This document shows, in pieces, positions 51,460 to 64,000 of a stretch of 64,000 nucleotides of DNA (positions within the stretch are counted from its first letter, which is position 1; each line of letters starts with the position of its first letter). Both the position numbers and the translations under genes were made by a program. The notes under the pieces are model-generated. The model was not told where the DNA came from and did not search any database. It saw only the letters and a program-made list of their open reading frames with translations. The stretch comes from Climacteris rufus (Eukaryota; Chordata; Aves; Passeriformes; Climacteridae), in NCBI GenBank assembly GCA_013398175.1, contig VZRZ01000211.1, positions 187,304 to 251,303 of the forward strand, read 5' to 3'.

Positions 51460-53744
51460 GAATATTGATAACTTTAGGTAAAGGTAACAAAAGATTAAAA
51501 GAAATTAGTTTCTGATGATGTCAGAGAAAAAGAGTGGATTTGTGCCATTGGGGAGAAACCAAAAAAAAAGGAAACAGTGGCCAAAAAGCCCCTTTGCTGA
51601 TGGAAATTCAGCAATTTAAGTCTAAATTAAAACATATGTGGAAAATAAACTTAAAACACATACAGCAAGAGTTTGTGTGTGCACGTTTCTGATGTACTAT
51701 GGTGTTAGATAGTAGCATTCTATAGGGTGTTATTTATTTTGTTACATCTTAGTCAGCAGAAGTGCAAGCGGGTGGTAAAAGAATAATGTGCTTTGCTGGG
51801 TCACTGCTGCAAAGTAGATATCTTCGGGATTTTTTTGGAGGGGAGGCAGTGGGGGAAAGCACTAAGTGCGAAAGATCCAAAATTACACATCAGGGATAAT
51901 GTTTCAGGGATGCAGCCTACTAACTAAGCAGTAAATGACAAATGCAAAGTGAAACGTTTTCAAAAAATGTAATATTTCTCAAAGCAGAATCCCTAAGCAT
52001 GAAATTCTCTGAGTTCAAGATGCCAAATTTGGCCATGTAGGCATGTGAGCTGAGCTGTGACCAGTGTGCTCATTGTGTGTGTGCTGCTGAACAGCTACTG
52101 ATGGTAACAAGATAACCCAAGCCTTATCACAACCCAAAGCATAGCAAAAGGCTGCTTAACCAAGTGAACAGTCTGAAACTCAGTTGTTATAGTCACAGCC
52201 TTGATTATAGTGATACACCTTTTTAAAAGGTAGAAGTATATCACTCCTAGCCTTCTTAAATGTATAATGTTACCTTCTTAAACAAGTTATTGGAAACCTT
52301 AGTTCTTGCTTTAATCTGTTTATTAGAGAGCTAAATATTTGTTACACCAAGTACTGTCTGTAGTCAGTGTGCTCTCTGTCCTAAAGAGGTGACATCATCT
52401 GCTGCAGTCACTAAAGAAGAAAGTGCACAACTTTCCCAGGGATGTAATCTATGGTTTTTCTGGTGCCATGGTGCATCATTGGTTGGTTGAAGTGTTGATG
52501 TTACTCACTGGTGCTCTCATAGGTCCCATATGAGATCAGTGGCATTTGTGCTAAGAAACTCTGCACACATTTTGAAAGTCCTTTCTATGAAAAACTTCTA
52601 CTGAGATAGACAGAAAAGAGGGTAAAGGAAAGCAAGGGTTGGAGAAGAAGAGGTGGGAACCAAGTTAACCCTGTCAGAGAACTGAGAACTGCTGCCTTGA
52701 GTCTCCCAAGTGCCTTTGTCATGCCATTGTTTTTCTGTTAGTGCCATTTTTGAGAGAGAAAATAATTTACAGAGTTTACGCTCATGAAGCTTCTGTCTGG
52801 ATTTGACATTGTATTCTTAAAAGTGAGGAACCTTCTGAGAAAATGGACAGTGTTAACTCAGTTACAAGAGCTTTTAGAATAATTACAATTTGCCACTGTG
52901 AGGTCTTGTCTGAAAGCAGTCAAAAACCCATTTTAATCAAACATCTCAGTTTAAGGATCATGTTTTTGTGAGACTGGTGCAGGACGATGCAGTCAGTGAC
53001 AGAAAGGAGCCAGTCTTGCCACAGGGGACTGAGGGCTCTGTGTCAGTACCTGACTCTGTGCCCTTCAGAGCACAGTGACCTCCTCACCTTCTGCCTGTGG
53101 GATGTCCCAACAGTCCTTGTCACTTGTCTATTCCCTGAAGTGAGGATAGCAGGCAAGTAGTGGATTTGCTGCTAAGCACTGGTATAATCGATTGCATTAA
53201 TGTGTTGAATTCCTCCCAAGCAGGGCTCAGTTGGTGACACAGTGTCTTCTTTCCTTTTTCACCTCTCTAATTACTGTCTTGGTAAATAAAACCAATTGTA
53301 TTTGAGGTTGGGTTCTACTTTTATTTCATAAGATGCTGAGCAAAAGTGCCTTCTTTTCTCTGTCTCTTTTTTTTCATTTACAAGTGCAGAAAGGAAGGTG
53401 TGCCAGGTTGCTTGGGAGAATTTGGTCTAATTTGGAGGAATCCCCAGGTGACTGCCTCCCCAAAGCACACCTCAGCCTTGAAAGCAGTTCCTTCTTCTTG
53501 CTGCTGCCTCCCAGAAGGCAGCAGCAATGGCAGCTGCTCCCCGTCTTGGTTGCTTCTTCCAAGGGCACCACTTGCTGCTCTGGCAGTTAATGCAGGAGTT
53601 AAAAGAGAGCATGGATTTTCCTTCAGATTTGCAGTCCATGTTTGATCTTAGTTGCATTGCAGTTGATTGACAGTCATCTTCAGTAATGTTAACAACAGTA
53701 CAGAATTGTTATTTTCCAACAGATTTTTTTCTTACCTTTGCATT

Positions 53745-53765
53745 CCTCTCTCTGCAGGGTGAGTA
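53745..53765 (+). other. acceptor directly abutting a donor (recursive-splice-like site)
   Basis: TTCCTCTCTCTGCAG ends at 53757 and is followed after a single G by GTGAGTA (from 53759). This combines a strong pyrimidine tract and CAG acceptor with a near-consensus donor inside a very long intron. True recursive sites have AG|GT with no gap, so the extra G is a departure. Confidence 0.25.
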
Positions 53766-56700
53766 CCCTGCAAGAGCATTGTTGCTTAAATATAAGCTCT
53801 CTAATCTGATGTAATTATTTAGAGAATGTTTTCATGTTTTTGACAGAGTAAGATATCTCAATCGATACTTTGTCTGAAAGCAATATAAATATTTTATCAG
53901 AATCATGTGAATTATGTTATATATTTTAGTAGGTTTAGGGTTATTACTTGCCTTCCTGTGGCATTCTGTAGGGATTCAGGCCTTTTTTTTAATTGCTGAA
54001 TCCCATGAATTATTCTTGCTGTTACATAAGGCAATGTCAAAGTCTTAAGAAGTTAGTTGCACTTTTAAAGCTAAAAGTTAACAAATAGTACTGATAATTT
54101 CTGTTATGATGATGTTCTAATCCTCCTTGTGTCTCTGGGCAGTAGTGTAACTCCAGTGATTAGTGATAAGAATATTAATTACATTGGACCCTCCTACATC
54201 TTCAGTTTAGTTAATCTCTCCCTAGAGCACTGGTGATACTTAAAACAAAATGTTGATTTGATCAATGGTTTGTTTTTCTTTATTTCTCATCATAAATTGA
54301 TGGAATTTGCATGCTTATTCTCAGAGTATGGAAACTACTTGCATGGGCTTGCTCCTTTTGTTTTTAAATTTTTCCAAATTTAAAGAATGTAGGTTTTTTT
54401 TTTTCCCCTCATTGATCTGTTACCTTGCTTTGGAGAAAGTATTCAGTAATGTAAATTAAGTTGCTACAGAAAAAAAACAAACCAAGAAAGTGTGTCTGTG
54501 TGTGGGTTTTTTTCATCCTGAGGCCAGTGGAGAGGATGCAGGTCAATAGGCATGCACTGGGTTAGAAGTGTTACTATATATGATACGCCCTGGAAGCCAA
54601 TGAGAAAATTGAAGCAGGAGTAACCACCTACACCCATGTACGCTACTTCCTAAAATCTTTTCTGTAGGGGAGTTGCTACCAAAAATGAAGTGAATCCTGG
54701 TTGATTTCATAGAGAACCCATGAAAAAATCTGCCTTCCTCATGTGGAAAAATCAAATTGTGCTGTAGACTTGAAATATTTCGTGTATAGTGTACCAGGCA
54801 ATGGTGTGCAGTCAGTAGCATGTATCTGAAATGGGACTAGGAGCCCAACAGTGACATACTGAGGATTTTTGAGAAACTAGGATTCTCTCTAGGAAACTAG
54901 GAAACTCTCTCCCATCTGCCCCTTTCCACCAGTGTAAAAAGAAAGTGATGAACTGATTTTATCTTTGCCTCTGTCTTTCTCCCCCTTAGTCCTGGGAGCA
55001 TGATAAGATTTCCTAGAGCATTAGAAGGCACATAAGTCTTCTCAGCTTGCTGAAGTAGTAATTTCTGTCTACTAAGTGATGAAGCTGGTAAGGAGTGGTA
55101 TTGAAGAGTGTCCATTAACTTCTTGTTCTGGTTTTGTAAAGCCGACTTCCATTTCCCTCTCTCTGATTTTGATACAGGAGTTTATGGCAAACCCCTGTGA
55201 TTCTGGTCTGATTGAAGTGAGGAGACTTAGCTCAGTAAACTTGGCTCCTTCAGCAGAGATAAGAGCTACCATTAAATCTCAGAAAGATATAGCAGATGAG
55301 AGTGCAGATAGTACTAGAATATAAAACCTAATTTTGTTGGAGCTATAAATGTTAAAATCATAGGCCTTCACCCAGAAAAATGTCTTCAAACAGGTAATGG
55401 TCATTCAAAGCAAAAGAAAGGCAATTTGGAGAGAACATCTTATACATGAGAAAATAGAAATGGTTTTGATGAGATCTAAGACACTGTAGAAGTTTTGTCT
55501 TTCCTTCTGTAAAGTCCCTGTCTCATGAAGGCTTGTTATTTCTAATCTCTTATCACACAAATTATCTCTAAGCATAAGGCAGAATATTCTTTTCAATTAA
55601 TGTTGACCTGTGTAAATATGTCTAATATTGCCTTTCCCAAAGTTAAAGGAAATGTAACTTTTGTAACTCTTTTTCTCTTAACTTTGGTAAAAGCAATGTG
55701 CTTTGACCCTATCAGATTTTCTATGCAGGTATGAAAGTGTATTACATCTTCTTTAAGAAAAATTTTTCACGTGAGTTATTTTAAAGCCTGCACAGTGTTG
55801 TTCAGGCAGCAGGTCCTCCAGCCCAAGATAAGTGGCCTACAGAGTAACACTAACATGTGTTAAGCCTCACTTAAATAACCTGCCAGCACTTCTTAATTCA
55901 AAATGTTGATTATAAAGGTGCAGTAGCCAGTAAATAGTTTGGAGAGTTGACGTTGACTGTTTAGCCAAAAGTTAAAAGCTGTGGTAATGACCTGTGGTTT
56001 CTCAGTTCTTGGATGCACTGAACTGAAAATACGTTGAAGATGCTTAACTTGTAGCAGCAGGAGATTTAGCACTTTTAGAAAATCAGACCCAATTATGTTT
56101 TCTGAATTTGAAGTATCCAAACTTTTCATTTGCTCATCTTCTCCAGGTTATACTCTGTCATTTAAGTTGGTCTCCCTGCACCTGAGCTTTCATTTCATTT
56201 TTTTGTAGTTAGAGGAGGTACCTGAGTGTGTATTCTCCAAGTATTTCAAGTAATTAAAAGAAATTAAGTGATTAAAAATACAGTTGCTTAGTTAAGCTTC
56301 CAAAGAATATGTACAACTGTAACGTTTACTTAACACAGGATTTAAATACAAAACAAAAAGTAAAACCACATTTATGACCTAAGGAAGCAGGAAAACTTTT
56401 CCTGTTTTTACTTTGAAGGCTTCATTAAAAATAGCTTGCCAACAAACTTCCCATTCTGCCTTGAAATATTTAATCCTTAACATTCAATCTTTTGACTGTG
56501 AACAATCAGCCCATCAAAGAAAGACTCATCTGATGCATATTGATTAAAAAGAGTTCCTGTCACAGTGGAAGGATTCTAGACTTCTTCAAGCTGTTTCACA
56601 GTGTCTCTTGGGACGAGATTCCATTCTGGTGCCTGTACTTTGTAAAAGCACAACTTTTGTGAAAATCGCCATGGGATGTTGCAGGAGAGAAGTAAAAAAT

Positions 56701-57699
56701 AGTGTTAAATACTGTTGGATAGTTTCCAGATTTTGGAAGTGTTTATTTTTGTTGCTACACTATTGCTACATATTCTTTCAGAATATAAATTATTTAACAG
56801 ATGGATGTAGTTATTAGAAGATCTTGAAGTGCAAACATTGCAAGGTGTAGACTCACTCCTAGTCTCAAAGTAGGCTGGACCTATGCTAGGAATCCTCTAG
56901 AAAAATAGGATGTGTTTATATTATTTATATGCCAGAAGCCCTCTTTTACTGATATCACATAAACCCTCAGTTGTAAATTTAATTTCACTGAGAGCCCAAT
57001 AATGGCAATGTAAGACATAGCCTCTTGCCAGTATGAACTGTGTCTGTGCTTGGTAGGTGCTGCCAGTAGGGCTATCTTCTGGGGTTGTACTGCTAAATAT
57101 TTCTCAGGCCTTGAAAACTTTCAACATCCTTTAAAGAAATACATAGATTGCTTTAAACAGAAGTACACAGAAGATGGTAAAAAGAAAAATAAAAAAATGT
57201 AAGCCTAGGAATGTGGCAGATACTTATTGATGATCTCAAAGGGAGTGATACTTTTGGGTGATGTGGCAATAATATGTTTTGGTAACTTCATGTTCTACTG
57301 TTCTCAGCTTCTTTAACCCACAAGCAATGATGCTTTAAAATGAATCACTGTTTAAGAAGGATTGAAAGCTCTTAACGGAATCCCTCGGTATCTATATATA
57401 GATGTGTGGTTATCTATAGTGCATGCCCTTGTATTTTGTTCTTAACTATTATATTTTCATTATTTTATTTGAGAAGATGCAGTTATGCTACCTAAATAAT
57501 ACGGTTCTTAAATCTAAGGAATAGGTAGTGAAGGGTTAAAAACCTCAAGTCCTATTAATGTAGAGAAATGCTGACACAAGTTCTTCAGTCCTTTCCCTGA
57601 CAGAACACCCATCTTTAATTTGCTCCTCTCTTTACCCATATAACTGTGTACATCTGTCCTTGAAAACAGCTCTTGCAGCATGAGCGTAGCCAGTGGAGT

Positions 57700-57900
57700 C
57701 AATTTAGCAAAGGTTGCTGTCTGTGTCCTAGCAATGCAGGCAGACAGCCTGGAGCTATGACTTATAATCAGCTGAACAGGTATATGAATAATTACTAAAG
57801 ATAGAAACCTGTGTTAATTGCTGGATTTAATCCTGTTCTTGTAAATTTTTACAGAATCACTTCCTTCTAGCTCCTCCTCCTAGCAACAACATGAATATTT
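57700..57900. promoter_or_regulatory. K50-homeodomain and RFX-half-site cluster, candidate element
   Basis: GGATTTAATCC (57823-57833) places GGATT and TAATCC (OTX/PITX/GSC-type) back to back. CCTAGCAA occurs near 57728 and CCTAGCAAC near 57880; these resemble RFX X-box half-sites. AT-core sites lie between. The evidence is limited to motif reading. Confidence 0.2.
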
Positions 57901-60900
57901 TTCTCAGATTGTAAGTAATCTAATAGATTTGGGAACTTTATTCGTTTTATGATTCTTGTTAGTATTTAAGCATACCAATCCTCCCTGACAGTGCATTATA
58001 TTCACTTTAAAGCTTTGAGGCCTTGAAGTACTTGGAATTGAATCAGACCAAAGTTTGCCAGTTTCTGGAAGGAAAAACTGATGTTAAGCTATTATTTCTC
58101 TTAAAATGATTGTCTACTAAGAGGTTTCTTTAATAAATCTGAGCAAAACCACTTTCTCTTCAGACCATTCCGTTTTCTCTGCAATCACTGTATGTTTGAT
58201 TATCAAAAAGAAAAAACTATAAAGAATGCCTCTCTCCCTCTAGTTCTAGCCTGTTACTAATGCAGTAAGCCTCAGTAAGTGGGGAAAAATTAAGGGATGC
58301 TCTTAGAAATTGATTAGAGTACAAGAGGGAGAGTGACAGTGACTGCATTTGGTCTTCATGAAGAGCATTTTGCCTTATTAGGCTACTTTGCAAGCTAAAC
58401 TGTACTTTATCTCACAGTCCGCTAAAAATAACTCTGTACGGCTTTCTGGCAGATTGGTATAAAAAGTGTATGCTGATGGTACATGGGGTTGTTTAAATAC
58501 AAAGCTAGAAGCATGAGCTGGCCTCCAAATGATAAATGTCTTTGTATTCCAGAATGGAAGCTTTCCAAGACAGTGATGCATAGCCACCAATTTGTAACTT
58601 TTCTTTTAATTTGTAACTTTGGACTTTTCTCTATTTGATTATTTATATAACCTCTCATATGTTTGATATGGCATCATTTAACATCTGTATGCACTTTGGA
58701 TGGTTTTCTACACTCCACAATTGATTTGAAGAAAGTGACATTCAGTGTTGTTTTCATGGAGTTTTTTTTTTTAATTAAAAAAAAAACAAGCACTACATCT
58801 CAACTCTTTCATTTTAATGCTCTCAGTTCACTCACAGCACAGAAAAAAGGTTCTGTCATGAACTTTCTTATGTATAAAATGTAAATACTGTGGGTAGTGA
58901 AGACATATCTTCTCTTTACATCTTTTCTTGCTACATTTATGCCCCACTCAGGATGTTTGTATCACATATTCCTTCTCTCAACTGATCCCTTCCATATTTT
59001 AGTGGATTGGTTTTAAAAAGGATATAAGCAAATAGCCCAGGTGTCTCCTCCAAACCATTTTTGGATTAGGGGAAGCTTGGTGAAATGGGACCAAGAGGGG
59101 TCCCCATGCAGAGCAGAGGATGACTCCGATTGAGCCAGAAAACCACAGCAGAGCTGCTCACACTGCTTTGATAGGGCTGGGACAAGAAGTGTCAACTGGA
59201 TATGAAGGCTCAGAAGGAAAAGTTAAAGAAAATAGTAACTGGGATTGACTATTTTCATGGAGGGCTTCTTCTTTTGAGATCTTAATGAGGAATATTCATA
59301 CAATTTATATTTCTGTAAAATATTGTGACGTGTCAAACCGGTTCAGACTGGATTTACAATGCCAAGAAGAGTCCAGGAGCCCTTGCAGGGCTTCTATTTT
59401 CCAAGCTTCGGTTTCATCTACTCTTTTGCATCCCATTAGTACTACATAGCCTCACAAGCTGCTGCTCTAATAGTTTCCTATCTTCTTTCAGTGAGACCTG
59501 ATTAAGTTGCTGTCTTCAGAGCTGCCTCCTTATCCCGTTGAACAGTTAATCAGGAAGAGAGAAAGCTTAGCTGTAATTAACCCACAGCTTGCCAGAGGTG
59601 GGGCATCAGCTACAACTGGCTATGTGTTCACTAAAACCAAATATTTTTAGGAGAATATATTCTTAAGCACCTTGAAAAGCAGCAGAAAAAATATTTTTTA
59701 TTAAAGTGCATACTGAAACTTCCTCAGAGAGGTAGTCCTTATGGCATTTGAAAGTCTTGCTTTGTTTGTAATATAGTTTTTAGTACTTTGCAGGACATAT
59801 GAATGCTGAAAGATTGGTTTGAAATCTAAAGAACAGTTCATTAGCTATGCCCCCTAAGTGGTAGAAGATTAAAAATGTCTAAACTGTATGAGGACAATTA
59901 AGCAGTTTGCAAGACATGGTATAAAAATATTTAATCAAAGGTTAGTGAAGAACATGGATGTTTTAGAAATCTACTTGATCATGCTGGAAAAATGGTTGTA
60001 GAATGGAAGGGGTTTATTTGGATTTCTTTCTGATTTGCTAGAATAGATGTCATGAACTCTAGCCCAGGTGCCAAAAGAGGCACTGAAAGCCATTTGTGCC
60101 ATGCTCCAGTTTACCAAAGAGTTTGACTAGAAGCGTCTAAAAGTTGGAAGAACAGTGAAGCTCTCATGTCATGAAAAGCAGCTTTTAAAACATACATTAG
60201 TATTTGTAGCAAAATAAATACAGTAAAATAAGGGCAGAGTATCACAGGTGGGGTATGTTGCATTTGCCTTTAAAATTGCCTGATGCACAAGTCAGGATGT
60301 GAGGGGGCAGCTGCAGTGGCTCTGCTGCAGGTGGAATAGTACTGGAGACAGCTCTGAACTGATGCTATCAGTACAGTGATATTTTAGTTCTGTAAAGCCT
60401 CTCTTCTGACTGTCATCCTACATTACAGATGTGATTTTTCCATAGTGTACTTTGTTCTTTATTTATGCATGCTTTGGTTACTTTTGCTTCTGTTTTCTGT
60501 GAAAGAATATCTGTGAAGAGAACCAAAGATACAAATGCAATCAATGTGACTTCACAGTGCATTTCTGAGTGGGGTTTTTTATTGTAATTTTATAGATCAT
60601 CGCGTTTTTCTGCACATGGTGAAGACATTTAATCGAAAGAAGGAAATAGATATTAGAAAATTGCAATATTATTAGATGGATTTAAGATTGATCTCCTTTG
60701 CCAAGTATTTTGGCAATTGACAGAGGTGTTCATCGGAGTGCTTAAAGGTCTATCCTGAGTCTCTGCATAGGCTTGAAGGAAGAATTTTTTGTAATGGGGT
60801 AACAAGAACATGAGCATTTTCATGGTCTTGAAAGTTAAATAGGGCATAAGTCTCTTTCAGGTGGTTTTGAGTGTTTTGGTCCAATTGCTGTGTGCATCCA

Positions 60901-63900
60901 AAGCAGCATTTAGTGTTTCCAGGTGTGTGGTCCAGTAAAACGTTTAGCTACCAAGGAAGGGTACAAGCAAACAGTAGTCATGGGCAGCAGGAAAAAAAAG
61001 GAAATGTTGTGTTACTACACTTAGTAACTTTCCTACCTTTGTTTTATAAAGCCTGATACAGAAGGAGACCAAAGGGTATGTACTTCAGTCATAGAATTCT
61101 CTGCAATGTAGTAATCTTTGACTTAAACAAGACAGGACTAAACCATGGGAAAGGGTCTTTTTTACTTTGCTTTTAAATACTGAGTTTTCCTTTCACACCT
61201 CTTTTTGGAAGGAGTTGATTATGTAAAAATGGGTTATGCATGAAAGGCACTTGATGCAGAGTCAAAGGATTTTAATTTTTATTTTTCCAAGTACATGGTT
61301 GGTTTTTTACTGGGATGCAGTCCTTAGATTTATAACAGCTTCAGCTGACTCAACCTACTGTGAGATATTAGGGAAAATCGACAAGGCCACTGATCCATGT
61401 ATTCTGTGTATTTCAGCTATGTAATTGTAAGCCTTCTTAAGAGTTTTTTGAATCTTTTGAATCAATACTAAAATATATACATATCCAGGGAACTAATTCT
61501 TGGGCAAATAACATGCTCTAGACAAATGTTGTAAGGAACTACCCTGCTGTGTTCAGCAGTGCAGCAAAACTGGGATGAATAAAGATTGGTCCCCAAGATA
61601 AACCTTTAAATCTTTGGTCATAGAAAATTTGCATTGCTAAAGGATTATATTATGACTCAGTGGGCAATAACTGCTATTACAGCTACTTGAAGAGATTTTT
61701 CTTACCCATTTATGTTTTCTTTCTCTGAACAACTTGTCTGCTTTTTACTCAGCACACCTGTCACAATGAAATTACAGTAGAACAAGATGCTCTCCCCCCT
61801 TGTACAGTGTACTTGATACTGAAGTACCTAAATGGGTGATTTGATCTCCACCCCTCTGTGACCTCTCCTTCTTTTGCTGTCAATGATCTGCATCTTTATT
61901 ATGGGTGTTGATCTATTTGATTAATTTTTTGCAATGTCACCAAAGAGGGACAAGGAGGGAGAGAACTGACAATTGCACCCAAAGGCTACCTCATTTCAAG
62001 TAGTTGGAGATAAGCATCATGCCATTTATGTTGAGCAATCAAAGGCACCTGAACATATGAATATGTTCACATCATTATCTTGTTCACCATAAAAAATTGG
62101 TGTTCCATGGGCATGTCTGTTGCATCATCACAACCTATGGACAGGCTTTTGACTTCTTAATAATACACTTCTTCAGAGTGGTGTCTTGGCACAGAGAATG
62201 AAGAGCAGTACCATAAGAATGTGGATTGCTTGTGTGCCAAGCAATGACTGACAGGATTGAGATCTGGAAAGTTTCTGATTGGTAATATTGTTTCACCTTG
62301 ACAGTGTATGTTAAACAGACAAATGTTGCCTCCTGTTTTGAGATAAGTAGGACTTCTCTGAAAATCTTTCAACTCTTCTCCTTAATCAACTAGAGGTGGT
62401 CCAAGCAAGCGTCTCCTCTTTGCCCTGTGTAGAACTCAATGATCATTCAACCCCTGTCTCCCCTCCCCTGTGGGGCTGAGCTGGGTGAACAGCCAGCAGC
62501 TGGCACTCCACCAGACACTGGGATGGCTGGGGCCTCTACAGAGCCACACAAAGCACAGCCAAAGAGTCTGCTCTCCCACCCTTGCATATAAAAGGTGCTT
62601 CCCAGTATGGACCTGCTTTTCCCAGAAGTACGTGTCTTCAGTGAGTCTTGTTAATAGTTATCACTGCCTGAGATAACCTTCCTTGTGATGTAATTTGACA
62701 TACTGCTGTCAGAGGGGCTTAAACATAGTAATCTTTAAAAATTATTGGGAATTTGCCCTAGAGAAAAAACTGTTATGATTAATTTCTACAAATGATAAAC
62801 CACTCCTTCTTCAAAATACTGCATGCTATGAAGTGTGATTTAATCCATTTAACTGCAGAGCCTGATGCTTCTGACAACTGTGACTCAAATGTCATCACAG
62901 AAAGTGATATTTCAAGTGGCAGGGTGGGATTAGAAACCTGCTGAAGATTTGTCAAAGGAGAAGTAAGTACATAATTTTTAGATAAGTGATTTGTCTGCTC
63001 TAAACCACTTCCTCTGAAAAGACAGGCAGCTTTAAAAGAGAAACTTAGACTGTTACACTAGAAAGAGCAATTTAATTGCAGAGAGATACTACTTATGGTG
63101 GTTGGTAGAGAAAAACATAGGATATTGGGGAATATGTTTTCTATACAGAAAAAATGAAATTACTTTTTGCCCTCAGAAAATGATTTCATTGAGACTTGTT
63201 TGAGGAAGGAGCCAATCTCGGTACCTGGGACCTCACGACCACCTGATACGTTCTTATTGCTGCTTTGTGTGTTTTTTCAAAATACGGAATAACACCATGA
63301 TAGCTTATGAACTGTGTGAAAATTCTGTAAATGCAGTAAAACCTGTAACACAGAAATGTTCATTCTGTGTCTGTCTAGAATTCATGTAGCATTTTAGTCA
63401 ATTATCAATTTCATTCACATCCAACAAGTCTGAACTCAGTGCAGTTAGGCTAGTAGGGTATTTGGTCCTTGTTTTGGATTATTGACGTACTTCTCGTTGC
63501 TTTGACAGTCCCCTAAAACTTGTGCTTCCTCTTATCTGTTCTGCCACCCTAGCTGTATAATTTACACCTCCTTAAATCATCTGTCTACTCTGAAAGGCAA
63601 TGAAAAAATTGTTTGAGGTTCTGTACTTCTCTTCCCTGTGACTGAATCTCAAATTTCATCAACTGCAATGGAAGCTACATTTTGTGTAAGAGTTTGTTCC
63701 AGCAGCCCCATGGGTCCACCTACATGTACAGGGACCAGGCTGAAGGCTTGCCCAAGCTGTCTGCTATGGATACTGGCCCAGTGCTGAGTCCTGGCCCACC
63801 TGCAGCAGCCGTGTTGTTAAAAAGTGCTCCTTCAGCCAGGCTTGTGCAGCTCTGAGATTGCACAAAGTGCTATGGAGGGTTTGGTTTGCAGTTCTGTTTG

Positions 63901-64000
63901 GTCTCATGGCTGTGGAGAGAAAGCAACAACCCTGTCTGACAGGCTGACCTTGAGATTCTACGTCAGGAGTGGAAGTTAGGTGAGAGCGCACATCATTCTT

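Noticed and set aside
59848..59863. GCCCCCTAAGTGGTAG as a reverse CTCF core
   Set aside because: Needs a one-base insertion in the core to align.

Overview
The window is AT-rich, intron-dominated vertebrate DNA. One protein-coding gene is supported: the 5' coding part of ZMIZ1 (zinc finger MIZ-type containing 1, a PIAS-like transcriptional coactivator) on the + strand. Three spliced exons are visible. The start-codon exon is 41-150 (coding 91-150), the second coding exon is 16811-16924 and the third is 29953-30058. Joined, they give residues 1-93 plus one base of codon 94 of the N-terminal TPR-like domain. Every junction has canonical AG/GT borders and the phases agree (0, 0, then 1). The remaining exons, including the one encoding the rest of the N-terminal domain and the SP-RING/MIZ zinc finger, lie beyond base 64000. 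The promoter and the first non-coding exon or exons lie before base 1.

The organism is most likely a bird. The best evidence is a truncated CR1 LINE 3' end at about 1424-1563 that finishes in the ATTCTRTG-type terminal repeat of avian/archosaur CR1. Two older reverse-oriented CR1-like remnants lie at about 25735-26680 and 47732-47830. No Alu, B1/B2 or mammalian L1 material was recognised. A turtle or crocodilian cannot be strictly excluded by eye.

Layout: 1-40 is the end of an upstream 5'UTR intron. 41-150 is the start-codon exon, which carries a tiny in-frame uORF. 151-16810 is intron A (16.66 kb), 16925-29952 is intron B (13.03 kb), and 30059-64000 is the first 33.9 kb of intron C. The introns hold relic LINE pieces, short tandem repeats, several perfect inverted repeats, one canonical G-quadruplex motif, a clean 34/35-bp tandem duplication, and several motif-dense stretches that could be conserved enhancers. 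Enhancer status cannot be confirmed without alignment.

The many 60-150 codon open frames scattered over both strands look like chance ORFs in intron. None has a recognisable domain, and none forms a spliced gene. I found no tRNA, rRNA, CRISPR array, intact transposon or endogenous retrovirus, and no evidence of a new multi-gene system. What merits follow-up is at the level of RNA structure, splicing and regulation inside the ZMIZ1 introns.
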